A stretch of 64,000 bases of DNA from Eubacteriales bacterium (GTDB taxonomy: Bacteria; Bacillota; Clostridia; Lachnospirales; Lachnospiraceae), in NCBI GenBank assembly GCA_030524455.1, contig JAUNGT010000004.1:1-64000 (forward strand), given 5' to 3'. Of the stretch, positions 51,211 to 61,122 are shown in pieces. The notes under the pieces are model-generated. The model searched no databases and was not told the DNA's origin. It saw only the letters and a list, made by a program, of their open reading frames with translations. Each line of letters starts with the position of its first letter. Position 1 is the first letter of the stretch. A program made the translations under genes and the position numbers.

Positions 51211-51852
51211 ATGGAGTACAGGGAAGGGAGAAACAAAAGGGCGGCAGCAGCCCCGTACCGGCAGATGCCGCTGTGCACGTCGGTTTTGGTGGGGATTAAT
51301 GTGATCGTTTTTCTGGCAGGTACGGTGGCGCCGAAGCTGGGGAGCTGGATGACGGCCCAGGGAAGCTTCAGCGTGGTATATCTGCTTTACGGGCAGGGAG
51401 GCGCATACCGGCTTGTGACCTCGGCCTTCCTGCATGCGGATATCGAGCACCTGATTAACAACATGCTGCTTTTATACTGCTGCGGCGATATTGTGGAGAG
51501 GAGTCTGGGAAGGCTGCGCTTCCTGATCCTGTATTTTGGCTCGGCTGTGTGCGGAAATTTACTTTCCGCCGCTTTCGAGCTGTCCACGGGAAGCTTCTAT
51601 AGCTCCATCGGGGCCAGCGGCGCAGTATTCGGTTTGACGGGCGCTTTGCTGTTTTTGGTGATTGCCAGAAGCCGGGCTGCCGCTCACATTTCCCTGCAGC
51701 GTGCGCTGATTGCGGTATTCCTATCCCTGTATGCGGGCTTCGCGGGGGCCTATGTGAATAACGCGGCTCATGTGGGCGGACTTCTGAGCGGTTTTCTCCT
51801 TGGCTTTTTGCTGAGCGTGATACCGCCGGTATTCGGAAGAAAGGAAGTTTGA
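51211..51852 (+). CDS. Rhomboid-family intramembrane serine protease
   Basis: A 213-residue protein with about six membrane segments. Catalytic dyad Ser136 in GASGAVFG and His187 in NNAAHVGGLLSG; HADIEHLINNMLLLY holds the structural His/Asn residues. AGGAGG precedes the ATG. Substrate unknown. Followed at once by the HIT gene, with which it is probably co-transcribed. Confidence 0.94.
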   Translation: MEYREGRNKRAAAAPYRQMPLCTSVLVGINVIVFLAGTVAPKLGSWMTAQGSFSVVYLLYGQGGAYRLVTSAFLHADIEHLINNMLLLYCCGDIVERSLGRLRFLILYFGSAVCGNLLSAAFELSTGSFYSSIGASGAVFGLTGALLFLVIARSRAAAHISLQRALIAVFLSLYAGFAGAYVNNAAHVGGLLSGFLLGFLLSVIPPVFGRKEV

Positions 51853-51857
51853 GGAAC

Positions 51858-52268
51858 ATGAAAAAGGACGATTGTATTTTCTGCAAAATTGCGAACGGGG
51901 AGATTCCCTCCAACACGCTGTATGAGGATGAGAGCTTTCGGGTGATTCTGGACGTGGGGCCTGCCACAAAGGGACATGCCCTGATTCTTCCCAGGGAGCA
52001 TTTTGCCAACCTTTATGAGCTACCGGAGGACTGGTGCCAGAAGGCGTTTCTGCTGGCAAAGCGGATGGCCGCAAGGATGACGGAGAGATTGGGCTGCGAC
52101 GGTTTTAACCTTTTGCAGAACAACGGGGAAGTGGCCGGGCAGACGGTACACCACTTTCATGTGCACCTGATCCCCCGTTATAAGGATGACGGGCAGGAGC
52201 TGGAGATGAAAAAAAGCAGCCCCTCACAGGAGGAGCTGGCAAAGGTGCGGGAGGAAATCTGCGGATAA
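51858..52268 (+). CDS. HIT-family nucleotide hydrolase/transferase
   Basis: A 136-residue Hint-type protein with DDCIFCKIANGEIP at the start (a Cys pair that may bind zinc) and the histidine triad HHFHVHLIPR. Members hydrolyse adenosine phosphoramidates. The ATG at 51858 is chosen over a TTG at 51849. Confidence 0.95.
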   Translation: MKKDDCIFCKIANGEIPSNTLYEDESFRVILDVGPATKGHALILPREHFANLYELPEDWCQKAFLLAKRMAARMTERLGCDGFNLLQNNGEVAGQTVHHFHVHLIPRYKDDGQELEMKKSSPSQEELAKVREEICG

Positions 52269-52302
52269 TCCTTCCGGGAAAGACATCCGCCCCGGAACCG
52301 GC

Positions 52303-53388
52303 CTATTCCGGCCGGTTCTGGGAAATCGTCTCGTCCAGCAGCTTCAGGATCGTAGGGATCGCGTTGGTCTGACGGCTCTTTTCCATGGCGTCAACGTAGG
52401 TCTGGCGCGTGAAATAGAGCTCCTGAACCTTTTCCGTGAGAAGATCGGGAGAGAGATAATCCTCGTCGATCACGACGGAGAAGCCCTGGGCCTCGAAGGA
52501 ACGGGCGTTTAAAATCTGGTCGCCGCGGCTTGCACCGGCGGAGAGAGGGATCAGCAGATTGGGCTTTTTCAGCGCCAAAAGCTCGCAGATGGCATTGGCC
52601 CCTGCGCGGGAGACGACCAGGTCCGCCAGCGCAAAGAGATCCTTCAGCTCTGTTTTGACATATTCAAACTGCCGATAGCCCTTTTGCTTGAGCAGCAGAT
52701 TATCGATCTTATCCTTGCCGCAGATATGCACGATCTGAAAATCCTTCAGAAGTCTGGGGAGCGCCTCGCGGACGGATTGGTTGATCACGGCGGAGCCGAG
52801 GGAGCCTCCGATGACCATCAGCACCGGCTTGGTACGGTCGTCGAAGCCGCAGAATTTGTAGGCGGCTTCCCTGTCCCCGCAGAGAAGCTCCTCCCGGATC
52901 GGGGAGCCGGTCAGGACGCTTTTTTCCGGAGGAAGGGTTTTTAAGGTTTCCGGAAAGTTGCAGCAGACTCGCTTGGCGACGGGAATGCAGAGCTTGTTGG
53001 CAAGCCCGGGCGTCATGTCGGACTCGTGGATCACGCAGGGAATTTTCAGGGAGGCGGCAGCGCGCACCACAGGGACGGAGACGAAGCCCCCCTTGGAAAA
53101 TACGATGTCGGGCTGAAGCTGCTTTAGGATCCGGCGGGCCTCCGAGAAGCCCTTCAGGACGCGAAAAGGATCCGTGAAATTTTTCAGGTCAAAATACCGG
53201 CGGAATTTTCCGGTGGCGATTCCGTAGTAGGGAACGTCAAAATCGGCAAGGAGCCGTTTCTCCATGCCGTCGTATGAGCCGATATAAAACGCGTCGTAGC
53301 CGTCCTGCTTCAGACCGGGAAGCAGGGCGATGTTGGGGGTAATATGGCCGGCGGTACCGCCGCCGGTGAGCACAATTTTTTTCTGCAT
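52303..53388 (-). CDS. murG: UDP-GlcNAc:undecaprenyl-PP-MurNAc-pentapeptide GlcNAc transferase
   Basis: A 361-residue GT28 enzyme making lipid II from lipid I at the inner membrane face. GGGTAGHITPNIAL at residues ~8-21 and VIGGSLGSAVIN and SRAGANAICELLALKKPNLLIPL mark acceptor and UDP-sugar sites. AGGAGAG lies 5 bases before the start at 53388; the open frame upstream is not coding. It stands away from the dcw cluster; a small TSCPD gene precedes it by 11 bases. Confidence 0.95.
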   Translation of the reverse strand: MQKKIVLTGGGTAGHITPNIALLPGLKQDGYDAFYIGSYDGMEKRLLADFDVPYYGIATGKFRRYFDLKNFTDPFRVLKGFSEARRILKQLQPDIVFSKGGFVSVPVVRAAASLKIPCVIHESDMTPGLANKLCIPVAKRVCCNFPETLKTLPPEKSVLTGSPIREELLCGDREAAYKFCGFDDRTKPVLMVIGGSLGSAVINQSVREALPRLLKDFQIVHICGKDKIDNLLLKQKGYRQFEYVKTELKDLFALADLVVSRAGANAICELLALKKPNLLIPLSAGASRGDQILNARSFEAQGFSVVIDEDYLSPDLLTEKVQELYFTRQTYVDAMEKSRQTNAIPTILKLLDETISQNRPE

Positions 53389-53399
53389 CGAATCTCTCC

Positions 53400-53654
53400 T
53401 TACGCCTGTCCCTGGGACCCCAGAATTTGTACCAGCGCCTGGGCGAGCTGGTCGGGACATGAGGTGGATTTAAAGCCGCACCGGATTCCCTTTAAGCGGC
53501 TGATGGCATCCTGCGCCTTCATCCCTGTCACCAGACTGGAAATACCCTTCAGGTTGCCGTTGCAGCCGCCGATGAAGTCTACGGATTTGATGATATCGCC
53601 GTCCATCTCCACGTTGATTGCCGTCGCGCAGGTTCCCTTGGTCTTGTATGTCAT
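53400..53654 (-). CDS. TSCPD-domain protein (TIGR03905 family)
   Basis: An 84-residue protein with the TSCPD pattern: GTCATAINVEMDGDIIKSVDFIGGCNGNLKGISSLV and a later KSTSCPDQLAQAL, with several conserved Cys. The domain also occurs at the end of class II ribonucleotide reductases; the free-standing form has unknown function. GGAG lies upstream. Confidence 0.92.
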   Translation of the reverse strand: MTYKTKGTCATAINVEMDGDIIKSVDFIGGCNGNLKGISSLVTGMKAQDAISRLKGIRCGFKSTSCPDQLAQALVQILGSQGQA

Positions 53655-53711
53655 GTTGATCTCTCCTTTTTTACTTGTTGTCGAACAAATTGATTTCCTG
53701 TCATGATAGGG

Positions 53712-53740
53712 ATTATATCAGCTTTTTTTTGAAAAAGAAA
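53712..53740 (-). promoter_or_regulatory. Promoter of the TSCPD-murG unit
   Basis: On the minus strand an extended TGaTATAAT (-10 at 53712-53717) with TTTCTT 17 bases upstream; the good -10 compensates for a weak -35. Confidence 0.5.
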
Positions 53741-53849
53741 GGCGGAAATTGGAAATCAATAATGCCCTCCGGGGGATTGCGCGCCCGGACGGAGCGGTCG
53801 TATACTGATTCACACAAAAAGAGGTGTCTGCAGGACAGGAGGGAAAGAG

Positions 53850-54512
53850 ATGCGGGAATTTTGGGAGGAACACGCCCTGTTTGCGGGGCTTTCGGCACTG
53901 CTTTTATTATTAAGCATTTTATGCAGATTTATCACGGGTATGCAGTTAAAAAAGCTGCAGAGGGAGGCCGGCAATCTGTCCGCCACGGAAAATCCTCTGC
54001 TCAGGCAGTGCAGGCTGAAATATCAAAATTATTATGAGCTAAACGGCGGAACCGTCAATACGACCGTTTTTGTGGAGAAATTCATGCAGGGGATCCGGCT
54101 TGGCGGGTGCAGCCTGCGCTTCTGGGAGCAGCTTGGCGGGCAGCTTCTTCTGCTGTCCGTGTTTGCAGACGGGCTCGGCTCCTGCCTGGGGATCATCGAC
54201 GGCAGAACCCTGGGGGAGGTGCTTCCCTTTTATCTGCTGGCTTTTTTGTCGCTGTATCTGTATTTTTCGGCGGCGGGGCTGATCGATACGGCAGGCAGGA
54301 GGGAGGCGTTAAAGACCACAATCGCCGATTTTTTGGAAAACCGGATGGCCGAGCGGATCCGAGGCGTGCAGCGGGACTTATCTTATCTGGAAAAGCAGGA
54401 GGCGCTACGGCAGAAGGAGGAGACGGCGCCGCAGGGACAGGCACAGAAAAAAGAGCCAGATCAGGTGCGGGATCCGGAGCTGGAAGCGCTTTTGCGGGAA
54501 TTTCTGGCTTGA
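53850..54512 (+). CDS. Hypothetical membrane protein
   Basis: A 220-residue protein with an N-terminal membrane segment (residues ~10-28), a middle soluble part (NPLLRQCRLKYQNYYELNGGTVNTTVFVEKFM), two further segments (~95-145) and a charged C-terminal helix. I do not recognise a family. AGGAGG precedes it, and TATACT at 53801-53806 with a weak TTGCGC -35 may be its promoter. Confidence 0.8.
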   Translation: MREFWEEHALFAGLSALLLLLSILCRFITGMQLKKLQREAGNLSATENPLLRQCRLKYQNYYELNGGTVNTTVFVEKFMQGIRLGGCSLRFWEQLGGQLLLLSVFADGLGSCLGIIDGRTLGEVLPFYLLAFLSLYLYFSAAGLIDTAGRREALKTTIADFLENRMAERIRGVQRDLSYLEKQEALRQKEETAPQGQAQKKEPDQVRDPELEALLREFLA

Positions 54513-54537
54513 AATTGCTATGCAACTTTGCTACACT
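54509..54537 (+). promoter_or_regulatory. Promoter of pgi
   Basis: TTGAAA (54509-54514), 17 bases, TACACT (54532-54537). The -35 overlaps the stop of the upstream gene. Confidence 0.72.
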
Positions 54538-54596
54538 TATACCGATTATAAGAGAAGACTGCCCGGGTCGGGCAGAGCAGGCAAGGAGGCTTCAGA

Positions 54597-55946
54597 ATGA
54601 GCAATAAAGTGACCTTTGATTACAGCAAGGCGTCCGGCTTCGTGGCAGCTCACGAGGTGGACAATATCAAAAAGCTGGCGGAGGATGCCAGGGAGCTGCT
54701 GGTGGCAAAGACCGGCGCGGGAAACGATTTTCTGGGCTGGATTGATCTTCCGGTAGATTATGACAAAGAGGAGTTTGCGCGGATCAAGAAGGCGGCGGCA
54801 AAGATCCAGAGCGATTCCGAGGTGCTGCTGGTGATCGGCATCGGCGGTTCTTATCTGGGCGCAAGGGCAGCCATTGAGTTTCTGCGCCACAGCTTCTACA
54901 ATGTGGTGGACAAGAGCGTGAGAAAGACTCCGGAGATTTATTTTGTGGGCAATTCCATCAGCTCCACCTATATCCGTCACCTGATGGACGTGGTGGGCGA
55001 CCGGGATTTCTCCATCAACATGATTTCCAAGTCCGGCACGACCACGGAGCCTGCCATCGCGTTCCGCGTGTTTAAGGAGCTTTTGGAGAAAAAGTACGGC
55101 AAACAGGAGGCTGCGAAGCGCATTTACGCGACCACCGACAAGGCGAAGGGCGCGCTGAAGAAGGTTGCGGATGAGGAAGGCTACGAGGAGTTTGTGGTTC
55201 CCGACAATGTGGGCGGACGGTTCTCTGTTCTGACGGCCGTGGGCCTGCTCCCCATCGCGGTCAGCGGTGCGGATATCGACAAGCTGATGGAGGGCGCGGC
55301 CAGCGGGCGGGAGATGGCTCTGAACGCTCCTTTTGAGGAGAATGATGCGGTGAAGTACGCGGCTCTGCGCAACATTATGCTTCGGAAGGGCAAATCCGTG
55401 GAGATCCTGGCAAACTATGAGCCCAGCGTTCACTATGTTTCCGAGTGGTGGAAGCAGCTTTACGGCGAGAGCGAGGGCAAGGATCAGCGCGGTATTTTCC
55501 CGGCAAGCGTGGATCTGACCACGGATCTGCACTCCATGGGACAGTTCATCCAGGACGGGGCGCGGATTATGTTTGAGACGGTCATCGACGTGGAAACCTC
55601 CCGTGAGGAGATCATCATCAACGAGGAGCCGGTGGATCTGGACGGACTGAACTACCTGGCGGGCAAGAGTGTTGATTTTGTCAATAAGAGCGCGATGAAC
55701 GGCACGATTCTGGCACACACCGACGGCCAGGTGCCCAACTTTGTGGTGAAGGTACCCGAGGTGAACGAGTTTTACCTGGGCCAGCTGTTCTATTTCTTCG
55801 AGTTTGCCTGCGGCGTCAGCGGTTATATGCTGGGCGTGAATCCCTTCAACCAGCCCGGTGTGGAGAGCTATAAGAAGAACATGTTTGCACTGCTGGGCAA
55901 GCCCGGCTATGAGGAGCAGAGAGAGGCTTTGCTCAAGAGACTGTGA
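54597..55946 (+). CDS. pgi: Glucose-6-phosphate isomerase
   Basis: A 449-residue glycolytic enzyme interconverting glucose- and fructose-6-phosphate. [18 protein letters not shown] and [16 protein letters not shown] are the substrate phosphate sites; [19 protein letters not shown] holds the SIS-family signature; the late [26 protein letters not shown] carries the catalytic Lys region. AAGGAGG lies before ATG. GTGA overlap with the dehydrogenase gene. Confidence 0.97.
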   Translation: MSNKVTFDYSKASGFVAAHEVDNIKKLAEDARELLVAKTGAGNDFLGWIDLPVDYDKEEFARIKKAAAKIQSDSEVLLVIGIGGSYLGARAAIEFLRHSFYNVVDKSVRKTPEIYFVGNSISSTYIRHLMDVVGDRDFSINMISKSGTTTEPAIAFRVFKELLEKKYGKQEAAKRIYATTDKAKGALKKVADEEGYEEFVVPDNVGGRFSVLTAVGLLPIAVSGADIDKLMEGAASGREMALNAPFEENDAVKYAALRNIMLRKGKSVEILANYEPSVHYVSEWWKQLYGESEGKDQRGIFPASVDLTTDLHSMGQFIQDGARIMFETVIDVETSREEIIINEEPVDLDGLNYLAGKSVDFVNKSAMNGTILAHTDGQVPNFVVKVPEVNEFYLGQLFYFFEFACGVSGYMLGVNPFNQPGVESYKKNMFALLGKPGYEEQREALLKRL

Positions 55947-56899
55947 AGATCGTTGTCCTGGACAGGACAAGCGTGGGAGAGGACGTCTCTGCAGAGGGCA
56001 TAGAGCGTTTGGGGGAGGCTGTGCTTTACGGCAGCACCCCGGACGCTCTGGCGGCGGAGCGGATTGCGGACGCGGACATTGTGGTGGCAAACAAGAATCC
56101 GATGAACGAAAGCACGCTCCGGAATGCCGGACGGGTCAGGCTGATCTGTCAGCTTTCCACGGGTTACGACAATGTGGATCTGGATTACTGCAGGCGGCGG
56201 GGGATCCGGGTGTGCAATGTCCGGGGCTATTCCACGGCGGCGGTGGCCCAGCACACGGTGGCGCTGGCGTTGTCCGTGCTGGAAAACCTGCCTTATTATG
56301 ATCGTTATGTCAAATCCGGTGCTTACGGCGCGCAGCCCCGGTTTTCCTGCTTTGAGAAAACCTGGTATGAGCTGGAAGGGAAAACCTGGGGCATCGCCGG
56401 GATGGGAAATATCGGGAAACGCGTGGCGCAGGCGGCACAGGCGCTTGGCTGCCGGGTGATTTTCTACGCCACCTCCGGCCGCAGCGACTGCCGGGAATAC
56501 GAGCAGGTGGATTTTGACGGTCTGCTTGGACAGTCGGATATCTTATCCCTGCACTGCCCCCTGAGCGACCGCACCTACCACCTGATGAACCGGGAGGCTT
56601 TTGCCCGGATGAAGCCGGAGGCGATCCTTGTAAACGTGGCCAGAGGCGCCGTGGTGGATACGACGGCGCTCTATGAGGCGCTGCAAAGCGGACAAATCCG
56701 CGGCGCGGGGATCGATGTGTTTGAAAAGGAGCCGATCGCGCCGGACAATCCGCTGGCGAAGCTTGAGGATACCGGAAAGCTGCAGCTTACGCCCCACATG
56801 GCCTGGGCCAGCCTGGAGGCGCGGCGGCGGTGCATGGAGGAAACCTGCCGCAACATCGAGGCCTTTCTGTGCGGGGAAGAACGGAACATAGTCGTCTGA
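55943..56899 (+). CDS. D-isomer 2-hydroxyacid dehydrogenase
   Basis: A 318-residue NAD-dependent dehydrogenase. Rossmann motif [17 protein letters not shown] (residues ~150-165), catalytic Arg in NVARGAV, Glu in FEKEPI, and His in LTPHMAWAS. This set fits the glycerate/phosphoglycerate/lactate dehydrogenase family; substrate not decided. GTG start within the pgi stop. Confidence 0.92.
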   Translation: MKIVVLDRTSVGEDVSAEGIERLGEAVLYGSTPDALAAERIADADIVVANKNPMNESTLRNAGRVRLICQLSTGYDNVDLDYCRRRGIRVCNVRGYSTAAVAQHTVALALSVLENLPYYDRYVKSGAYGAQPRFSCFEKTWYELEGKTWGIAGMGNIGKRVAQAAQALGCRVIFYATSGRSDCREYEQVDFDGLLGQSDILSLHCPLSDRTYHLMNREAFARMKPEAILVNVARGAVVDTTALYEALQSGQIRGAGIDVFEKEPIAPDNPLAKLEDTGKLQLTPHMAWASLEARRRCMEETCRNIEAFLCGEERNIVV

Positions 56900-56925
56900 G
56901 AAAAGGCCTCCTGCGGCGAAGGAGC

Positions 56926-57870
56926 TCACAGCGAATTTAAAATTTTGATCACCTCGGAAAGCTCCTGCGGCTTTACCTTGTCGGGGAAGCGGCCGGCTTC
57001 CACACAGTCGGTAAAATAGCGGATTTCTTCCGCGTAGGCATCGCTCTTTGGCAGGTTGATGGAGCCGGTGTCCCCCTGGGCTGCGGCGGGCAGGTCAAGG
57101 ATTTGGCCGTCGTTTTGGTAGATGGTGCATGTTCCCTGCCCGTAGGCAATCAGCGCGTCCTCGAACTGGAACCGAAAGCCTGCCCCGAAGGGATAGGGAG
57201 CCGCGTACCAGGAGGCCTCCGCCGTGACGAAAAAGCCGGGATATTCATATACGGCGCTGACATAGTCCTGGTTGGGGCGCATGGCGCGATGCTTTTGCAC
57301 GCCCTGGGGAGTCCCGAAGGCATATACGAGGAAGTCGAGGTCATGGATGTGCAGGTCGTAGGGGACCATCCCGCTGCGGGCGGGATCCAGCATCCAGTTG
57401 TCCCAGCTCCATTTGGGGTAGCTGCCCAGACGGCTCATGGTGCCGGACAGCAGCTCCCCGTATTTTTTACTCTCATAAAGCTTTTTGAGCAGCTCATATT
57501 CCGGCCAGAACCGGAGGACCTGAGCAACCATAAAGCAGACATGATTGCGTCCGGCGGTATCGTAAGCCCGCCGGATGTCTTCCAGGCGCAGGGAAATGGG
57601 CTTTTCACACAGTACATGGATGCCGCGCTCCATGGCCCTGACCGCAAAATCCACATGGAGGAAGGTGGGCAGGCAAATATCCAGGATGTCCAGCTCCTCT
57701 TTCTCAAGCATTTCATCGAAGGATGTGTACAGGCGCTTGTCGGGATAGCGCTCCAGCCGCTCGCTGCGGATATCGCACAGAGCGGTGAGGGAGACGTTTT
57801 CCATCGACTCCCAGGCGGGAATGTGCGCGCCGCTGATTCCTCCGACGCCGACCAAACCAACTTTTAACAT
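56926..57870 (-). CDS. Gfo/Idh/MocA-family oxidoreductase
   Basis: A 314-residue sugar/inositol dehydrogenase type protein: N-terminal Rossmann fold VGLVGVGGISGAHIPAW, the family motif CEKPISL near residue 90, and WDNWMLDPARSGMVPYDLHIHDLDFLVYAFG in the C-terminal domain with catalytic Asp/His. It follows the isomerase gene on the same strand after 6 bases. The pair is common in gut Firmicutes for converting unusual sugars; substrate unknown. Confidence 0.93.
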   Translation of the reverse strand: MLKVGLVGVGGISGAHIPAWESMENVSLTALCDIRSERLERYPDKRLYTSFDEMLEKEELDILDICLPTFLHVDFAVRAMERGIHVLCEKPISLRLEDIRRAYDTAGRNHVCFMVAQVLRFWPEYELLKKLYESKKYGELLSGTMSRLGSYPKWSWDNWMLDPARSGMVPYDLHIHDLDFLVYAFGTPQGVQKHRAMRPNQDYVSAVYEYPGFFVTAEASWYAAPYPFGAGFRFQFEDALIAYGQGTCTIYQNDGQILDLPAAAQGDTGSINLPKSDAYAEEIRYFTDCVEAGRFPDKVKPQELSEVIKILNSL

Positions 57871-57876
57871 AACCGT

Positions 57877-58707
57877 TCACCTCAATTCGTCAATGATTTT
57901 CTGCAGGTAAGCCCTGGCCTCCAAAATATCGGCCAGCTGCCGCTCACCGGAAATTTCGCGCTCGATTGTCACATGGGAATCGTAGCCCAGCTCCCGAAGC
58001 CTCGCAAAAAGCGCTTTGAAATCCACCTTTCCCTCCCCAAGCTTCGTCTCCTCGCCCAGAGCGTGACCGTTTGTGGGATAGCGGCCATCCTTGGCATGGA
58101 GGTTGCGGACATATTTGCCGAAAACGTCCAGCGCGTCCACGGGATTGGCTTTCCCGTAAAGGATCAGGTTGGCGGTATCCAGGTTGACGCCGAGATTGTC
58201 CGTTCCCACCGTCTCAAAACAGCGCAGCAGAGTGACCGGAGTCTCCTGACCGGTTTCAAACAGCAAAAACTGCCCGTTTTGCTTCAGGTGCTGCGCCACT
58301 GTGCGGACGGCCACGCAGAAGCCGGCAAAATTGGGATCGTATGGATTTTCCGGAATAAAGCCCATATGTGTGACGACATCGGTGATCCCCATCCGATGGG
58401 CAAAGTCCGCCCCGTCGCAGAGATTCTGGACGCGCATTTGCCGGTACTCCGGAGGGACAAGTCCGAGGGTGAGCTGGCCATCGTAAAAATCCCAAACAGT
58501 CGGTCCGGCCCAGCCGCACCAGAAGGCGGAGATTTCGATGCCGGAGCGTTCAAAAAGCTCCCGAAGCTGCAGGGCGTTTTCCGCTGTCCACAGGCGCGGA
58601 TCCCAGGAGATGAGCTGGCAGGAGGAAAAGCCGTTTTCTTGCAGGATTGCAAGCTTTTCCGGCATTTCCTCCAGCTTGGAAAGACTGACGCAGGTTCCGA
58701 TTTTCAT
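57877..58707 (-). CDS. Sugar phosphate isomerase/epimerase (AP-endonuclease-2-like barrel)
   Basis: A 276-residue TIM-barrel metal enzyme. Metal-site residues appear in VTHMGFIPENPY, LLFETGQETPVTL, GVNLDTANLILYG, LHAKDGRY and HVTIEREI. Family members isomerise or epimerise keto-sugars and inosose. First gene of a two-gene operon with the Gfo/Idh/MocA enzyme, divergent from an AraC regulator that likely controls it. Confidence 0.93.
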   Translation of the reverse strand: MKIGTCVSLSKLEEMPEKLAILQENGFSSCQLISWDPRLWTAENALQLRELFERSGIEISAFWCGWAGPTVWDFYDGQLTLGLVPPEYRQMRVQNLCDGADFAHRMGITDVVTHMGFIPENPYDPNFAGFCVAVRTVAQHLKQNGQFLLFETGQETPVTLLRCFETVGTDNLGVNLDTANLILYGKANPVDALDVFGKYVRNLHAKDGRYPTNGHALGEETKLGEGKVDFKALFARLRELGYDSHVTIEREISGERQLADILEARAYLQKIIDELR

Positions 58708-58879
58708 GGGTAAAAGACCTCCTGATTTATTGTCCCCCTTTATCGGGGGCGGTACTTTTACGATAGCATAAAAGAGCGGGAAGGACAGTTGCTTTTTGGA
58801 CCTGTTTTTGGAGGATTTTTACCTGTTTTGGGTGTATAATGAAAATAAAACCGGAAGGGCGGACGGAGGGAGCACGGGG

Positions 58880-59752
58880 ATGAAGGAGAACGGCAAGGCA
58901 AAAATAGACGCCTACAAGGAGCTGACACCCGTTGTATATGGGGAGAACGCGATCAAATACCTGTATTTTGAGCTGGAGAGAAAGGTCGGGCAGCCGTGCT
59001 TTTCCATGCACTGGCACGATCGGATGGAGCTTTTGTATGTGACAACAGGAGCGCTGCGGCTGTTTTCCGGGGAGGAGAGCTTCCCCGTACGGGCCGGGCA
59101 GGCGGCGGCAATGGGGCCCAGACAGCTGCACTGCGGGATCGCAGAGGAAGAAAAGGTCGCCTATCACACGATCATGTTTGATGTGGAAAAATTTTTCAAC
59201 GGGACGGCCGCTTCGGAGCGCTACCTGCGTCCGCTGGCGGAGGGAAAGGTCTTTTTCGGACAGGCGATAGGGGATCCGGAGCTTACCGGACAGGTGGACA
59301 GGCTGACGAAGCAGCTTTCCGGCAGGCCAGGCGAGGGGCGTGCGGATAACCCGCTCCTGGCAGTCGGGCTGCTCTACGGGATTTTGGGGGAGCTGTACCG
59401 CTACAGCGAGACCTGCGGGGAGACGGCGGCAGGGACGGAGAGCGGATTTTCGCAGGTGCTGCGGTATGTGAATGAAAATTATACGAAAAAGCTGGGGCCA
59501 AGAGAGGTGAGCGCCCGGTTCGGCTACAATGAGACGTATTTCTGCAGGCGATTCCGGGAGGTGACGGGAATCACTTTTCTGGAATATATCCGGGCGCTGC
59601 GCATGGAGTACGCCCAGCGGCTGCTTCGGGGCAGCCGGGACGGGATCGGGGAGATTGCCTGGAAATGCGGCTATCCGGACGCCGGGTATTTTTCCAATTC
59701 CTTTAAACGGCTGTTCGGCTTTACGCCGGGGGAATTTCGGCGGATGGGGTGA
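58880..59752 (+). CDS. AraC-family transcriptional regulator
   Basis: A 290-residue regulator with an N-terminal cupin (SMHWHDRMELLYVTTGALRLF, then FPVRAGQAAAMGPRQLHCG) and C-terminal double helix-turn-helix (LGPREVSARFGYNETYFCRRFREVTG and IGEIAWKCGYPDAGYFSNSFKRLFG). The start at 58880 follows GGAGGGAGC; a TATAAT lies at 58835-58840. Divergent from the isomerase/oxidoreductase pair, which is its most likely target. Confidence 0.93.
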   Translation: MKENGKAKIDAYKELTPVVYGENAIKYLYFELERKVGQPCFSMHWHDRMELLYVTTGALRLFSGEESFPVRAGQAAAMGPRQLHCGIAEEEKVAYHTIMFDVEKFFNGTAASERYLRPLAEGKVFFGQAIGDPELTGQVDRLTKQLSGRPGEGRADNPLLAVGLLYGILGELYRYSETCGETAAGTESGFSQVLRYVNENYTKKLGPREVSARFGYNETYFCRRFREVTGITFLEYIRALRMEYAQRLLRGSRDGIGEIAWKCGYPDAGYFSNSFKRLFGFTPGEFRRMG

Positions 59753-59762
59753 AGGAATGGTA

Positions 59763-59792
59763 TTGAGAAAGCGGAACTGTCTATGTTAAGAT
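59763..59792 (+). promoter_or_regulatory. Promoter of the AAA-ATPase-like gene
   Basis: TTGAGA (59763-59768), 18 bases, extended TGtTAAGAT (-10 at 59787-59792). Confidence 0.5.
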
Positions 59793-59843
59793 AATTTTGT
59801 CGGAAACAGTTATGCCTACGGGGCAGGAGCCGGGAGGAAAAAG

Positions 59844-61073
59844 GTGGGAGTATATTTAAATCCGGGAAACGGGAAGTTTTCTCAGGCAATTAATTCGGAA
59901 ATTTATGTGGATAAGACAGGGCTTTTGGAGTATACCAACAGTGTGCTCCATACGATGCAGGAATATATCTGCGTCAGCCGCCCCCGGAGATTCGGAAAAT
60001 CCATGGCGGCAAATATGCTGGCGGCATACTACAGCAGAGGCTGCGAATCGGAGAAGCTGTTTGAGGGGATGCGGATTAAGGAACGCCCGTCGTTTGGGAC
60101 ATACCTGAATAAATATGACGTCCTGGCTCTGAATATGCAGGAGTTTTTGAGTCAGAGCCGGAGTGTGGAGGAGATGCTGTCCCTGCTTGGCCGCAGCGTT
60201 CTGTGGGAGCTTTTGGAGGAGTATCCGGATATCCGTTATTTTGACAACCGGAAATTGGCACGGACAATGCAGGATGTTTATCAGCATACCAAAAGGCCCT
60301 TTATCGTCATTATCGACGAGTGGGACTGCGTGTTCCGGGAATACACGGAAAATAAGAAAGCGCAGGAGGACTACCTGGATTTTTTGCGGGATTTACTGAA
60401 GGACAAGGAGTATATTGATCTGGCATATATGACGGGGATCCTTCCGATAAAAAAATATGGCACGCATTCTGCCCTGAATATGTTTGATGAATTCTCCATG
60501 ACAAATCCGGGACCGCTGGCAGAATATGTGGGTTTTACGGAGGAGGAGACAGAGCGGCTCTGCAGACAGTACGGGAGAAGCCTGGAGGAATTGCGGGAAT
60601 GGTACGACGGCTACCGGTTTGTGGGAGAGACATCGGTCTATAATCCCCGGTCTGTGGTGACGGCAGTTTTGACCGGAGTTTGTGATTCTTACTGGAATAA
60701 AACGGAAACCTTTGAAGCCCTGCGCATTTATATTAATATGAATTTTGAGGGGCTCAGGGATGATGTGCTGAGTATGATTGCGGGAGAGCAGGTATCGGTC
60801 AACACGGGAAGCTTCACAAACGACATGACCACCCTTCACAGTGAGGATGATGTGCTGACGCTGCTTATTCATCTGGGCTATCTGGGATATGATTTTTCGG
60901 AGGAACGTGTTTTTATCCCCAACAGCGAAATACGGCGGGAGTTTGTCAATGCGGTTGCCGCCTCCGGGTGGGGGGAGGTTTCCAGGGGAAAGCTCCTTTC
61001 GGTGGGAATCAATTATGATAAAAAGACGAGAAAGCACGAATGTGTGATCGAGGAGCTTCAAAAGGAAACCTGA
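59844..61073 (+). CDS. AAA-ATPase-like protein with nuclease core apparently deleted
   Basis: A 409-residue protein of the AAA-ATPase_like/DUF1703 family, which is normally ~520-570 residues. N-terminal NSEIYVDKTGLLEY and the P-loop-like SRPRRFGKSMAANML are intact, as are FIVIIDEWDCVF (Walker B) and YDGYRF. In the family, a PD-(D/E)XK nuclease block (with a VELKW-type motif) stands between the EF.N region and a GINYDKKTKKHECVIE end. Here FVNAVAASGWGEVSRGKLLSVGINYD joins these two directly, an in-frame loss of roughly 110 residues. GTG start after GGAGG. Binding may survive, cutting probably not. Confidence 0.85.
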   Translation: MGVYLNPGNGKFSQAINSEIYVDKTGLLEYTNSVLHTMQEYICVSRPRRFGKSMAANMLAAYYSRGCESEKLFEGMRIKERPSFGTYLNKYDVLALNMQEFLSQSRSVEEMLSLLGRSVLWELLEEYPDIRYFDNRKLARTMQDVYQHTKRPFIVIIDEWDCVFREYTENKKAQEDYLDFLRDLLKDKEYIDLAYMTGILPIKKYGTHSALNMFDEFSMTNPGPLAEYVGFTEEETERLCRQYGRSLEELREWYDGYRFVGETSVYNPRSVVTAVLTGVCDSYWNKTETFEALRIYINMNFEGLRDDVLSMIAGEQVSVNTGSFTNDMTTLHSEDDVLTLLIHLGYLGYDFSEERVFIPNSEIRREFVNAVAASGWGEVSRGKLLSVGINYDKKTRKHECVIEELQKET

Positions 61074-61085
61074 TTGTGTGCGTCT

Positions 61086-61122
61086 GGGGATGGAACTGGC
61101 GGTATAACACGCCTCCATCCCC
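61086..61122. terminator. Hairpin between convergent genes
   Basis: GGGGATGGA/TCCATCCCC outer stem with inner GGCG/CGCC; no T-run, so termination is uncertain. Confidence 0.4.

Noticed and set aside
52296..52317. AACCGGCC/GGCCGGTT hairpin at the murG-HIT junction as a terminator
   Set aside because: Half lies in murG coding sequence and there is no T-run on either strand.
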